From an uncultured Lachnospiraceae bacterium (lineage in GTDB: Bacteria; Bacillota; Clostridia; Lachnospirales; Lachnospiraceae), in NCBI GenBank assembly GCA_910576815.1, contig CAJTKA010000011.1, forward strand, positions 1 to 64,000: a stretch of 64,000 bases of DNA, read 5' to 3'. Every line of letters begins with the position of its first letter. The first letter of the stretch is position 1. A program made the position numbers and the translations under genes. Positions 55,449 to 64,000 of this stretch are shown here, in pieces. The notes beneath the pieces are model-generated. The model worked only from the letters and a program-made list of their open reading frames with translations, made no database searches and had not been told where the DNA came from.

Positions 55449-58400
55449 GATTTCATTTCCTCCCGAATCTGCTCCAGCGCCTCCGCCGTTCCCATTTTGG
55501 GAAGTTTTCTGGTCTGGTATCCCAACTGCGCCGCCGTACCCGCATCATACCCGCATACGCTCTTGTAAGTACAGTACGTGCAGGCTTTCTCGCTGCCAAA
55601 CTCGCAGGGATTGACCGATATGGTCCCATCAAGGATGCCCCTTCCCAACTGGCGGATCTTGTGATTTACGTAATCCGACACCATAGTCATATCTTCCTCC
55701 GCCATCACGCCGGAAGCCGCAGAAAAGCTTCCGTCCTTTTTGCGCTCCAGCGGAAGAATTTCCGACTTATCCGCAAAGTCGCCATCCAACAAACTGACAG
55801 CCTCGTCGCTTCTATTGACCACTCCGGTCATCTTAAGTTCCCGCAAAATCCGCCGATTGATTTCCTCCGGTGTCAGCTCTCCCTCCGCCTCCACCATCGG
55901 GTCCGTCACATGGTAGTAGAGCATGGCCGCCGGATGCACTTCTTTGTCGGGATATTTTTTCTTAGCCAATTCTTCGGCGGCATTCATATAGACCACAAGC
56001 TGTAACTGCAAACCATAATAGAGGGCCGCCAGATCAAAGCGCCGTTCTCCGGATTTATAATCAATCACCTTCACATACACTTTATCATCCTTCTCGCACA
56101 AATCCACGCGGTCGATCCTGCCCCGCAGACGCAGCTTCTCCTGTTCCGTCAAGGCGATGTTCAGCGCATCCAGATCCTCCAGCGAATCGAAGGAAACCTC
56201 AAAAGCCTCCGGCAGGAAGCGTCCCTTTTGCAGCTGCGTCCGCAGGGTGCGCACAGTGCGATGTAAGATGCGCTCGATCCTGTCAAGAAGCCGCTTATTC
56301 CTCTCGCTGCTGTAAAGGACAGTCTCTCCATAGACAGCGGCACAGGCCAAAAGCGCCTCCTTCACGAGCGCACCGCTCTCCTCCTCCGGAAAGGTGAGCC
56401 AGGTATAGCCGTGCGCAACAAGCCTCTCCCCAAAAAGCTCCAATGTCTGATGGAAAAGGTTCCCCAGATCGACCGCCTCGAACCCGTATTCTCCCCGTTC
56501 CCGCAGCCGCAGCCCGTACTGCAGAAAGTGCGCGTATGCGCAGGCGGCATACTTTTCCAAACGGCTTACGCTCCCAAAAAGAGAGGCCCCGTAAAGGGCA
56601 GTACTGACTGCTTTGGTCAAAGGCGTATCCACATACCGTGCAAAGGCCGCCTCCGTCAGGCTCTCAATCTGCCCCGCATACTGCGCATCCTGAAGATAGC
56701 AGCGATAAAAGGTATAAAACGCCCCCTGTTCTGACACAGGCAGCCGTCCTGCCGCATACTCCCGCAGGCTGTCTGCCAAAAAGCGCACGCCGTCCGCACC
56801 GCACACAAGCTGCTGCACCATCGCACTGCTCTCCGGATTTTCAACGATGAGGGTCGGAAACAGGCCGCGCAGAAGCTCCACCAGATAGGCGGGGCGCAGC
56901 GTCTTGCCATCTTCCCCCACCCTGGCATAAGAAAGGTAGAGTTGCTGCGAGGGCTTCGTCATATTGAGATAGAGATAAAGCCTCTGAATATACATCTGCT
57001 GTCTGGGTGTGGGCGCCAGTTCGATCTGCGCCTCGCGCAGAAATTCCCGGTCAAGATCCGAAATGATCCCGCCGCCGCTCCCCTTGGGGATATTGCCGTC
57101 ATTGACCCCCAGGAAAAAGAGGACCTTCACCTGTTTCAATCTCGTTCTCTCAATATCTCCCACCAGAATACGGTCTACATTCTGGGGAATCGTGCCCACC
57201 GTGATCTCCGTAAGACCTGAATCCAGAATCTCCGCAAACTCCTGCAAAGTCATCTCCTCCCCAGCCAGCAGTCCGTCCATCTGATCCAACAGATCGATCA
57301 CCAACGGATAGATCTGTCCATACTCCTTGGCTCTCGCGGGATCGCCCTGCCGCAGAAACATGGCCTCATAGTCCGCCAGCTTCTGCTGTACCTCCGCCTG
57401 CTCCATAAAGCGATAGAGGGCTCGCACCAGCTCCCCTGCCGTGCGACACGGCTGCAGAAAGGGCGCCATCTGCTCCATCAGCCGCTCCCGCAGGGCATTA
57501 CACTCTGCAAGCGCGAGAAGCGCCGCCTCCTCGCCCTCGGGATCATCCTCCCGATAGACAAAGGCTTCACTCCACCTTTTTCTGCCCCTGATGCCAAAAC
57601 GGCGGACATAGTTTTCCAGACGGTCTGTCTCTTCTTTCCCAAATCCCGCCAACCCCGTACGCAGATAGTGAAACACGGCTTCCAGACTAAAATCCTTCAA
57701 TATGATCTGCAATGCACTGCGCAGATAGGAGGAAAAAGGATTCCCTAAGATCCCTGTCGTCCGATCCAGATAAATAGGAATGTCAAAACGGGCAAAGACT
57801 TCCTGTGCCTCCTTGCCATACACTTCCATATTTCCTGTCACCACGGCAATATCGCGGTAGCACAGCTCCTCCGATTCCAGAAGCATCCTGCGAATCGCAA
57901 TGCAGGTCTGCCTCAGCTCCTGCGCGGGCGAGGAAGCCTCAAAAAGGTGGATCCGCTCCGTCTCTTTCTCATAAACCTGTGCGGGATAGCGGAAAAGATT
58001 TCTCTCCAGATGGGCAAGCTCCGCATTTTCGAAAAACCGCGGCAGCCGTCCTTCCTTTTTCTCCCTGCACCAAACGCCAGGCTCCTCGGGAATCTCTATC
58101 TCCTGCGCCAGCTTTTGCAGGGCCGCAACTGTCTTCTGTGTCAAATAGAACAGCCGCTGCTCCCCTTCCAGGCGGTAGGGATCTTCTCTCTCATCTATTG
58201 TCAGCGTAATAATGACTCGCTCAGTCAATCCTAGCAGATCCTGAATGACGCGGTTCTGAATGGGCGTAAACCCGGTGAAACCGTCAAAGGCAATCACGGC
58301 ATCCCGCACGATCTGCGACTTTGGCAACGCCGCCCGCAGTCTGTCAAGCGTCTCCTCCGTGGTGATAAACTTATCCTTCTTATAAGCGGAAAATGCCTGA

Positions 58401-58888
58401 TATAAAAGCTTTAAGTCCTTTAACTTATGGTAAAGCGCACCCCGCCCCTTCGCATAGTTCAGCAGGACATCCAGCTCTTTTTCCCCTACGCCATACTGCA
58501 TAAATTCGGAAAGGGCGGACTTCACCTCGTGGATGTAGCCGATCTTATGCAAATGACTGCCCAGAAAGGAAAGATCCGCCCGTTTCTCCTGCGCGACTTT
58601 GCGCAGCACCAGGCTCTTTCCCGTATCATCCAGGACAGGCAGTTCTTCTCCTCCCACTTCTTCCAGGATCCGATGCGTCAATCTCCCGAAACTGAGCACG
58701 TCCACATTCATGATCGCGTGCCTTGGATGTTCCACCACCAGGTCCATCTGCGTCTGCATGGTAAATTGGTCCGGCACGATCAAAAGGTAATTTTTCTGCG
58801 GGTGCTTGAGGGATTCCCCGATGATGAAATCATGCAGTTTTTTGCTTTTTCCCGCGCCCGAAGCGCCGAAGTAGAATTGTAGGGACAT
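55445..58888 (-). CDS. addB: ATP-dependent helicase/nuclease subunit B
   Basis: 1147 residues. N-terminal Walker A GASGAGKSKKL, but the helicase motifs are otherwise degenerate, as usual for AddB. The C-terminal nuclease has VKVIDYKSGERRFD. The four Cys of the Fe-S staple are present: one in YAACAYAHF and three in KACTYCTYKSVCGYD. It recognises Chi-like sites and cuts the 5' strand. First gene of the addBA operon, divergent from the small gene at 59004. Confidence 0.96.
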   Translation of the reverse strand: MSLQFYFGASGAGKSKKLHDFIIGESLKHPQKNYLLIVPDQFTMQTQMDLVVEHPRHAIMNVDVLSFGRLTHRILEEVGGEELPVLDDTGKSLVLRKVAQEKRADLSFLGSHLHKIGYIHEVKSALSEFMQYGVGEKELDVLLNYAKGRGALYHKLKDLKLLYQAFSAYKKDKFITTEETLDRLRAALPKSQIVRDAVIAFDGFTGFTPIQNRVIQDLLGLTERVIITLTIDEREDPYRLEGEQRLFYLTQKTVAALQKLAQEIEIPEEPGVWCREKKEGRLPRFFENAELAHLERNLFRYPAQVYEKETERIHLFEASSPAQELRQTCIAIRRMLLESEELCYRDIAVVTGNMEVYGKEAQEVFARFDIPIYLDRTTGILGNPFSSYLRSALQIILKDFSLEAVFHYLRTGLAGFGKEETDRLENYVRRFGIRGRKRWSEAFVYREDDPEGEEAALLALAECNALRERLMEQMAPFLQPCRTAGELVRALYRFMEQAEVQQKLADYEAMFLRQGDPARAKEYGQIYPLVIDLLDQMDGLLAGEEMTLQEFAEILDSGLTEITVGTIPQNVDRILVGDIERTRLKQVKVLFFLGVNDGNIPKGSGGGIISDLDREFLREAQIELAPTPRQQMYIQRLYLYLNMTKPSQQLYLSYARVGEDGKTLRPAYLVELLRGLFPTLIVENPESSAMVQQLVCGADGVRFLADSLREYAAGRLPVSEQGAFYTFYRCYLQDAQYAGQIESLTEAAFARYVDTPLTKAVSTALYGASLFGSVSRLEKYAACAYAHFLQYGLRLRERGEYGFEAVDLGNLFHQTLELFGERLVAHGYTWLTFPEEESGALVKEALLACAAVYGETVLYSSERNKRLLDRIERILHRTVRTLRTQLQKGRFLPEAFEVSFDSLEDLDALNIALTEQEKLRLRGRIDRVDLCEKDDKVYVKVIDYKSGERRFDLAALYYGLQLQLVVYMNAAEELAKKKYPDKEVHPAAMLYYHVTDPMVEAEGELTPEEINRRILRELKMTGVVNRSDEAVSLLDGDFADKSEILPLERKKDGSFSAASGVMAEEDMTMVSDYVNHKIRQLGRGILDGTISVNPCEFGSEKACTYCTYKSVCGYDAGTAAQLGYQTRKLPKMGTAEALEQIREEMKS

Positions 58889-58929
58889 ATTTTTCCTTCT
58901 GTAATGAAATTCATTATTCTAAAATAGTC

Positions 58930-58958
58930 TTTACACAGTATCCGAATACTCTTATAAT
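58930..58958 (+). promoter_or_regulatory. Promoter of the small gene at 59004
   Basis: TTTACA (58930-58935), 17-nt spacer, TATAAT (58953-58958), about 45 nt upstream of the ATG. Confidence 0.7.
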
Positions 58959-59003
58959 AAAAGTATAACATAAACAGCAAAGATAAAGAAAGTAGGTGAT
59001 GAT

Positions 59004-59195
59004 ATGCCAACCAGTCTTGAGGTAACCAAAGCTGCTATCGACGATTTTAAGAAAATTCAGAAATATATGTCGTTGGCAAAAGAAGAAAACGCCACAAAAA
59101 CATATGCTGAATTGAAGGATGAATATCTCTCACTGAAAGCGATTTTACAAGTTTGCGGCGTTAATCTCGCTGATATTGATAAGATAAAAGAATGA
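59004..59195 (+). CDS. Small conserved-looking hypothetical protein
   Basis: 63 residues, soluble and mostly helical (SLEVTKAAIDDFKKIQKYMS, then TYAELKDEYLSLKAILQVCG). A good promoter, an AGGTGAT ribosome binding site and a perfect terminator frame it as a monocistronic gene. I do not recognise the family. It stands alone between addB and metQ. Confidence 0.75.
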   Translation: MPTSLEVTKAAIDDFKKIQKYMSLAKEENATKTYAELKDEYLSLKAILQVCGVNLADIDKIKE

Positions 59196-59219
59196 GCAGG
59201 GAACATTTCCCTGCTCATT
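59191..59219. terminator. Bidirectional terminator
   Basis: A 13-bp perfect stem (AATGAGCAGGGAA with TTCCCTGCTCATT) around a 3-nt loop, between the small gene (plus) and metQ (minus). T-rich tails on both sides. Confidence 0.9.
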
Positions 59220-59225
59220 TCATTT

Positions 59226-60038
59226 CTATTGGAACGGTATCACGCCACCGTCATAGGTATTGTTGATATACTCCTTCACCGCATCGGACTTAAGCGCCGC
59301 CACCAGCGCCTTGATGCCCTCGCTGTTCTCATTGCCTTCCTTCACCGCGATCACGTTCACGTAGGTCTTTGCCGCCTCGGAATCAGACTGCTCAAAAGCC
59401 ACCGCATCCTTCGCCACGGAGAAGCCTGCCTCCATCGCGTAGTTACCGTTTAAGACCACAAACGCCACCTCGTCCTTCACACGGGGCACCTGCGCTGCCT
59501 CCAACTCCTGTATCTCGACATTATAAGGATTCTCCTCAATGTCAAGCACGGTAGCTTCCAGACCGACGCCCGCTTTCAAGGTCAGGATGCCGTTGTCCTG
59601 CAGCAGCAGAAGCGCCCGCGCTTCATTGGTGGTGTCGTTGGGCACCGCGATCGTGTCTCCTTCCGCAAGATCGGAAAGGTTCGCCTTCTTGCCCGGATAA
59701 ATACCGAAGGGCTCATAGTGAATGCCGCCCGCGTTCACCAGATGCGTGCCCTGCTCCTCGTTAAAGGAATCCAGATAGGGGATATGCTGGAAATAGTTGG
59801 CGTCATACTCGCCGCTCTCCACCACCTGATTCGGCTGCACATAGTCATTGAAGACTGTCACTTCCAGCGTGTAGCCCTGCTCCGCAAGCACAGGCTTTAC
59901 CTGCTCCAGGATCTCCGCATGGGGCGTCGCCGAAGCTGCCACGGTGATTGTCTTGTCATCCTTTTTTCCGCCGCAGCCCACAAGCGCCGTCAGCGCCAGA
60001 ACCGTCGCTACAACAGTTACCACAATTTTCCTTTTCAT
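59226..60038 (-). CDS. metQ: Methionine ABC transporter substrate-binding lipoprotein
   Basis: 270 residues from ATG 60038 (GAGGAGG upstream). Lipoprotein signal peptide with lipobox ALVGC. NlpA/MetQ domain: ITVAASATPHAEILEQVKP, NYFQHIPYLDSFN and AVPNDTTNEARALLLLQDNG. It binds D- or L-methionine outside the cell and delivers it to MetI/MetN. It is separated from metI by 166 nt holding a three-hairpin element. Confidence 0.94.
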   Translation of the reverse strand: MKRKIVVTVVATVLALTALVGCGGKKDDKTITVAASATPHAEILEQVKPVLAEQGYTLEVTVFNDYVQPNQVVESGEYDANYFQHIPYLDSFNEEQGTHLVNAGGIHYEPFGIYPGKKANLSDLAEGDTIAVPNDTTNEARALLLLQDNGILTLKAGVGLEATVLDIEENPYNVEIQELEAAQVPRVKDEVAFVVLNGNYAMEAGFSVAKDAVAFEQSDSEAAKTYVNVIAVKEGNENSEGIKALVAALKSDAVKEYINNTYDGGVIPFQ

Positions 60039-60082
60039 AATTTTCTCCTCCTCTGTCAGAGCAGCTTTATGCGATGACACGC

Positions 60083-60187
60083 GCCGAGAATTTCAAATTC
60101 TCGGCTGCGATCACGGAGTTTGCACTGCTCTTTTGCAAACTCCAGATAAAAAATCAGCCTTTCAAGGTGATTTTTTTATCACTCCTC
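60083..60187 (-). repeat. Intercistronic three-hairpin element, copy B
   Basis: In transcription order: GATAAAAAAATCA (60180-60168) pairs with TGATTTTTTATC (60156-60145); GGAGTTTGCA (60143-60134 strand) pairs with its complement at 60124-60115; GCCGAGAATTT pairs with AAATTCTCGGC (60105-60083). It follows a GAGGAG and ends 40 nt before the GAGGAGG of metQ. Hairpin 1 shares AAAAATCA and GCTGATTTTT with copy A at 5942. Confidence 0.7.
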
Positions 60188-60204
60188 CTCGTTTATGTAT
60201 AAAT

Positions 60205-60864
60205 TTATTTCCTTTTATCTAATTTCACCGCCATCCGCATCCCAAACGTCTGGAAGATCTGTACCAGAATCACCAGCAGTACCACCGAAACAATCATGAT
60301 CAGCGCCTTGTAGCGGTAATACCCGTAGCGCAAAGCAATATCGCCTAAGCCGCCGCCACCGACCACACCCGCCATCGCGGAGTAGCCGAGGATCGTACCG
60401 ATGGCAATGGTCACGCCCACCAGGATCGAAGTCCTCGCCTCCACCAAAAGCACTTTCCAGATAATGGTAAAGGTGCCTGCGCCCATGCTCTGCGCCGCTT
60501 CCACCACGCCGTGATCCACTTCCTTGATGGAAGACTCGATCATACGCCCGATAAAAGGTGCCGCCGCAATGGTCAGCGGTACAATGGTCGCAATTGAACC
60601 CGTCGTCTTACCCACGATTGCCCTCGTCAGGGGCATTACCAGAATCAAAAGAATCAAAAACGGAATGCTGCGCAGGATGTTCGCCAGCACGTCAAGTGCT
60701 TTATAGATCACGGCATTGGGCCGGATCCCCGTCTTATCCGTCACGGCAAGAACAATGCCCCACGGAAGTCCCAGCAGATAGCCAAAAAAAGTTGACAGCA
60801 GTGTCATAAGCAAGGTATCCCGCACGCCTTCCAGCATCATCAGTGTCAGGTCGCTAGTCCACAT
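60205..60864 (-). CDS. metI: Methionine ABC transporter permease
   Basis: 219 residues, five or six helices. It has the MetI-type signature ILRSIPFLILLILVMPLTRA and the coupling-helix EAA loop VEAAQSMGAGTFTIIWKVLL, then AGVVGGGGLGDIALRYGYYR. It overlaps metN by 11 nt. Confidence 0.95.
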   Translation of the reverse strand: MWTSDLTLMMLEGVRDTLLMTLLSTFFGYLLGLPWGIVLAVTDKTGIRPNAVIYKALDVLANILRSIPFLILLILVMPLTRAIVGKTTGSIATIVPLTIAAAPFIGRMIESSIKEVDHGVVEAAQSMGAGTFTIIWKVLLVEARTSILVGVTIAIGTILGYSAMAGVVGGGGLGDIALRYGYYRYKALIMIVSVVLLVILVQIFQTFGMRMAVKLDKRK

Positions 60865-61891
60865 AACCGTTCACCTCCTCCACAGCCAGACCTCTCTCCG
60901 TAAGATAAGCCTTCATTTCTTTCTGCATCTGTATGTCGTCGGGCAGGCTTAAGATCATCTCGCCTCTGGCGATTCCCTCCACGTTCTTCGTGTCCGCCCG
61001 CAGGATGTTGATGGGCTGACCGAATTTCAATACCATATTCGCAATCACGGGCTCAAAGGAGGAATTGACGGAAAACACGATACGCACACAGCATTTTCCT
61101 TTCATCAACTCTTTCTGACGGTCCTCCAGCGTGCGGCGATCCGTGCCGCTGCCCTTTAAGATCAGCTCCTTTGCCTCCGCCGTCTTCGGATGGGCAAAAA
61201 TATCCGAGACCCGGCCCTGCTCTACCAGCCGTCCTTCACCGATGATCGCCACATGGGAACAGATTTCCCGAACCACCGACATTTCGTGGGTAATGATCAC
61301 GATGGTAATGCCGTACTTTTGGTTGATCTCCTGTAACAGCCGTAAAATGGACTGCGTCGTGCGTGGATCCAGGGCGCTCGTCGCCTCGTCGCACAAAAGG
61401 ATCTTCGGATTCACCGCCAAGGCCCTGGCGATGGCCACCCTCTGCTTTTGCCCGCCGGAAAGCTGCGATGGATAGGCCTGCGCCTTATCCGAAAGCTCTA
61501 CGATTTCCAGAAGCTCCTTCGCGCGTTCCCTGGCCTCATTTTTCTTCATGCCGCCGATCACCAGCGGAAAGCAGATATTATCGATCACGTTCTTCTGCAT
61601 CAATAGGTTGAAATGCTGAAAGATCATGGAAATCTCCCTGCGCATCTGCCGAAGCTGCCACTGGGTCATCGTGCCCAGATCCTTGCCCTCGATGCAGACC
61701 GTGCCGGACGTTGGTCTCTCCAGATAATTCAGGCAGCGCACCAGCGTACTCTTTCCCGCGCCCGACATCCCAATAATGCCATAGATATCGCCCGCCTCGA
61801 TCGAGAGTGTGATATCCTTCAGTGCTTCTACTTTTCCATCATCCGTCTCAAAGACTTTGCTCAACCCCTGTACTTCTATCATTTCAGCCAT
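60854..61891 (-). CDS. metN: Methionine ABC transporter ATPase
   Basis: 345 residues from ATG 61891 (AAGGA upstream; the promoter excludes the longer frame). Walker A GMSGAGKSTLVR, signature LSGGQKQRVAIARAL, Walker [13 protein letters not shown], and the H-loop ITHEMSV. The C-terminal NIL (ACT-like) domain of about 75 residues binds methionine and inhibits transport when internal methionine is high. Confidence 0.96.
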   Translation of the reverse strand: MAEMIEVQGLSKVFETDDGKVEALKDITLSIEAGDIYGIIGMSGAGKSTLVRCLNYLERPTSGTVCIEGKDLGTMTQWQLRQMRREISMIFQHFNLLMQKNVIDNICFPLVIGGMKKNEARERAKELLEIVELSDKAQAYPSQLSGGQKQRVAIARALAVNPKILLCDEATSALDPRTTQSILRLLQEINQKYGITIVIITHEMSVVREICSHVAIIGEGRLVEQGRVSDIFAHPKTAEAKELILKGSGTDRRTLEDRQKELMKGKCCVRIVFSVNSSFEPVIANMVLKFGQPINILRADTKNVEGIARGEMILSLPDDIQMQKEMKAYLTERGLAVEEVNGYVD

Positions 61892-61925
61892 TTCCTTATC
61901 CCCATTTCGTAGCCTCGTCCTGCTC

Positions 61926-61954
61926 ACTATAGTATGAATCCCGCGAAATGTCAA
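61926..61954 (-). promoter_or_regulatory. Promoter of metNIQ
   Basis: TTGACA (61954-61949), 17-nt spacer, TATAGT (61931-61926). The leader to metN is only about 30 nt, too short for a SAM riboswitch. Confidence 0.8.
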
Positions 61955-61990
61955 GGTAATCCAACCGTTCAGCCGGGCCGAATAGCCGAA

Positions 61991-62929
61991 CTACTCCGCT
62001 GAGAACAACGGCGTAGACAGATACCGATCTCCAGAGTCAGGCAACAGCGCCACAATGACTTTTTCTTTATTCTCAGGGCGCTTTGCCAGCTGCGCGGCCG
62101 CATGGAGCGCCGCTCCCGAGGAAATGCCCACCAGCACGCCTTCCTGCACGGCGATTGCCCTGCCTGCCGTAAAAGCATCCTCATTGGCCACCTTTATGAT
62201 TTCATCGTATATGCCTGTATCCAGAACTTCCGGCACGAAGCCCGCACCGATCCCCTGAATCTTATGCGCGCCCGGCTGCCCGCCCGACAATACCGGGCTG
62301 CTTTCCGGTTCCACCGCCACCACCTTTACGGCAGGATTCTTTTCCTTTAAATAAGAACCCACACCCGTAATGGTGCCGCCGGTGCCTACGCCTGCCACAA
62401 AAATGTCCACCTTTCCATCCGTGTCCTCCCAGATCTCCGGGCCGGTGGTCGCCTTGTGGATCGCGGGATTCGCCGGATTCACAAACTGCCCCAGGATGAT
62501 GGAGCCCGGTGTCGATGCCTGCAATTCCTCCGCCTTTGCGATCGCGCCCTTCATGCCCTGCGCGCCGTCCGTCAGCACCAGTTTCGCGCCATAGGCCTGC
62601 AATAGCTTGCGCCGCTCCACGCTCATGGTCTCGGGCAGGGTCAGGATCGCCTGATATCCCTTAGCCGCCGCCACCGCCGCCAGCCCGATGCCTGTATTGC
62701 CGCTGGTGGGCTCGATGATGGTGCCTCCGGGCGTAAGTTTCCCCTCCCGCTCCGCCGTTTCGATCATGTTTAAGGCCACGCGGTCCTTCACCGAACCCGC
62801 AGGATTCAGATACTCCAGTTTCACCAGGATCGTCGCGTCCGTAATGCCGTTTTGTTTCTCGTAATTTGTCACTTCCATCAATGGCGTATGCCCAATCAGC
62901 TCCACCGCGCTCTTTTTGATATTTGCCAT
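61991..62929 (-). CDS. cysK: Cysteine synthase A (O-acetylserine sulfhydrylase)
   Basis: 312 residues. PLP Lys48 in [12 protein letters not shown]; the substrate loop [10 protein letters not shown]; the PLP phosphate loop [10 protein letters not shown]. It makes cysteine from O-acetylserine and sulfide. The C-terminus and active loops look complete. It precedes metNIQ on the same strand but each has its own promoter. Confidence 0.96.
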   Translation of the reverse strand: MANIKKSAVELIGHTPLMEVTNYEKQNGITDATILVKLEYLNPAGSVKDRVALNMIETAEREGKLTPGGTIIEPTSGNTGIGLAAVAAAKGYQAILTLPETMSVERRKLLQAYGAKLVLTDGAQGMKGAIAKAEELQASTPGSIILGQFVNPANPAIHKATTGPEIWEDTDGKVDIFVAGVGTGGTITGVGSYLKEKNPAVKVVAVEPESSPVLSGGQPGAHKIQGIGAGFVPEVLDTGIYDEIIKVANEDAFTAGRAIAVQEGVLVGISSGAALHAAAQLAKRPENKEKVIVALLPDSGDRYLSTPLFSAE

Positions 62930-62978
62930 AACAGTTTCCTCCCTTTTTCCTGCCTTTGCGTGTCGACCGGTTTTATTT

Positions 62979-63038
62979 CCTACCTTTTTGGTAGGCTTAA
63001 TATGAATTGATAATACACCTTCTTTCTCAAGCTGTCAA
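62979..63038 (-). promoter_or_regulatory. cysK promoter with candidate cysteine operator
   Basis: TTGACA (63038-63033), 17-nt spacer, TATTAT (63015-63010). Just downstream CCTACC-N5-GGTAGG (62979-62995) is a perfect inverted repeat reading on into GTAGGAAAT on the minus strand. A related GTAGGAATT lies in the same place downstream of the patB-type promoter. Confidence 0.65.
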
Positions 63039-63131
63039 TCTATTTTTGGAAATTTTTACATCCCCTCCCTGTTCTCCTCCCCGATACGCCAGCCTTTGCA
63101 CCCGAGGCCGATCTGTGATACAATACTTTCT

Positions 63132-64000
63132 ATGAAAATCCTGTTTATCGAATGGGCGAGCTTTGGCAACGCCGACATCAAAGACGCATTTATCAAGGAA
63201 GGACACAGCATCGTCAGTTTCCCCTTTTCCAACAGGGACGCCCGCCGCGATGCCAAGATCGAGGCGGACCTTACGGAGAGCCTTCGCGAAACCGTTCCCG
63301 ACGCCGTGTTTTCCTTTAATTATTTTCCGCTGGTATCCAATGTCTGCAAGCGGGAAGGGCTGCCTTATCTTTCCTGGATCTACGACAGCCCCTATGTGAT
63401 GCTCTACTCCTACACGACCGTCAATCCCTGCAATCACATCCATGTCTTTGACAGCGCAGTGTACCGGGAATTTCAGGCGGCAGGCATCCGGACGGTCCAC
63501 TATCTGCCCATGGCGGCAAATACCGAACGGCTGGATGCCCTGCGCACAGATTCTTTGGCCTATGACATTTCCTTTGTCGGGTCCCTCTATACGGAGTCCC
63601 ACAATTTTTTTGACCGCATGGAGACCCTCTCCGCCTATGCCAAAGGCTATCTGGAGGGACTGATGAATGCCCAAATGCACATACAGGGCTATAACCTGAT
63701 TCAAGAATCATTATCTCCTATTATGGGAGAGTTATATCAGGCGCTTCCCATGGATCCAAATCCGGACGGTGTGGAAACCCGGGAATATCTCTACGCCCAA
63801 TATGTCATCAACCGCAAGATCACGGGACTGGAACGTCTGCGCCTGCTCACTGCCATTACAGAAAGGCATACGCTGGATCTCTTTACCTTGGATCCGGCTT
63901 TCACCCTGCCCAACCTGCGTAACCACGGCACGGCGGACTATTACTCGGAAATGCCCCTGGTCTTTCAAAAAAGCCGCATCAACCTGAATATTTCGCTGCG
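63132..64000 (+). CDS. CgeB-like glycosyltransferase (DUF3880), 3' end outside the window
   Basis: The frame from ATG 63132 runs open to the window end (289 codons seen). It starts MKILFIEWASFGNADIKDAF and contains VFSFNYFPLVSNVCKREGLP and ISWIYDSPY-type sequence (LSWIYDSPYVMLYSYTTVN), then YLPMAANTERLDAL and DISFVGSLY, as in the DUF3880/CgeB family of GT-B glycosyltransferases. CgeB acts in spore outer-layer maturation in Bacillus; related clostridial proteins modify flagellin or polysaccharide. No strong ribosome binding site is seen. Confidence 0.8.
   Translation, partial: MKILFIEWASFGNADIKDAFIKEGHSIVSFPFSNRDARRDAKIEADLTESLRETVPDAVFSFNYFPLVSNVCKREGLPYLSWIYDSPYVMLYSYTTVNPCNHIHVFDSAVYREFQAAGIRTVHYLPMAANTERLDALRTDSLAYDISFVGSLYTESHNFFDRMETLSAYAKGYLEGLMNAQMHIQGYNLIQESLSPIMGELYQALPMDPNPDGVETREYLYAQYVINRKITGLERLRLLTAITERHTLDLFTLDPAFTLPNLRNHGTADYYSEMPLVFQKSRINLNISL

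Noticed and set aside
61892..61954. SAM riboswitch (S-box) before metNIQ
   Set aside because: The leader between the promoter and metN is only about 30 nt. The cysK leader is likewise too short for an S-box or T-box.
63027..63704. Long minus-strand frame of 225 codons at the right end
   Set aside because: It is antisense to the CgeB-like gene, whose plus-strand frame has clear family motifs and is open to the window end.
1..64000. tRNA or rRNA genes
   Set aside because: I looked for T-loop-like GGTTCGAATC cores with acceptor stems and for rRNA-like conserved blocks on both strands and found none convincing.

Overview
The window looks like a chromosomal contig from a clostridial Firmicute, most likely Lachnospiraceae. 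Pointers are the block rho - rpmE - DUF1385 (YqhQ) - prmC - prfA, small DUF4250 and DUF4364 proteins, a RACo-like ASKHA/ferredoxin protein, AddAB recombination nuclease, clpB under a CIRCE operator, and strong AGGAGG-type ribosome binding sites throughout. Assignment to family is inference; no rRNA or tRNA gene was found to anchor it.

Layout. Positions 1-4760 are an accessory, AT-richer and decayed stretch. It starts with the 5' end of a group IIC intron sitting behind a terminator (minus strand). Then come a traX-family gene with an internal amber codon, a small lipoprotein, a MATE exporter lacking its N-terminus and carrying another amber codon, a MocR-type aminotransferase lacking its N-terminus, an iteron-like repeat array and a 40-residue ORF. 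Positions 4765-7987 hold an ECF sigma factor, a membrane protein and an ABC-2 transporter. From 8 to 18.5 kb the genes are mostly on the minus strand: HAD phosphatase, S1-domain protein, a broken secreted protein, a membrane XRE regulator, a hemerythrin-CheX-receiver fusion, and the prfA/prmC/yqhQ/rpmE/rho translation-transcription block. Malic enzyme and DUF4364 (plus strand, 18.6-20.5 kb) are separated by a 128-nt cruciform. From 20.5 to 33 kb lie a DUF5722 protein, polysaccharide deacetylase, a two-component system with a DUF975 protein, RACo with DUF4250, an S66 peptidase, and clpB. From 33 to 51.4 kb lie an NhaC antiporter, a deleted inositol phosphatase, a cyclic-nucleotide-binding protein, bioY, a cysteine desulfurase, a PatB-type C-S lyase, a BlaR1/BlaI pair, a heterodimeric ABC exporter, a ChvE/GguAB-like sugar ABC operon and a DHH phosphoesterase. 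From 51.5 to 64 kb lie addA/addB, a small protein, metN-metI-metQ, cysK and the start of a CgeB-like glycosyltransferase.

Links between genes. Sulfur and cofactor metabolism recurs (nifS-type desulfurase, patB, metNIQ, cysK, bioY). patB and cysK share a GTAGGAA-containing site just downstream of their -10 boxes, suggesting a common cysteine repressor. bioY has a BirA-like operator overlapping its promoter. clpB has a CIRCE operator overlapping its promoter.

Two themes stand out beyond routine annotation. First, at least seven genes are broken by stops, frameshifts or deletions, including a sugar-binding protein whose signal peptide region is replaced by a 37-nt near-perfect palindrome. Second, structured intercistronic DNA is common, including a pair of similar three-hairpin elements upstream of the ribosome binding sites of an ABC ATPase and of metQ.
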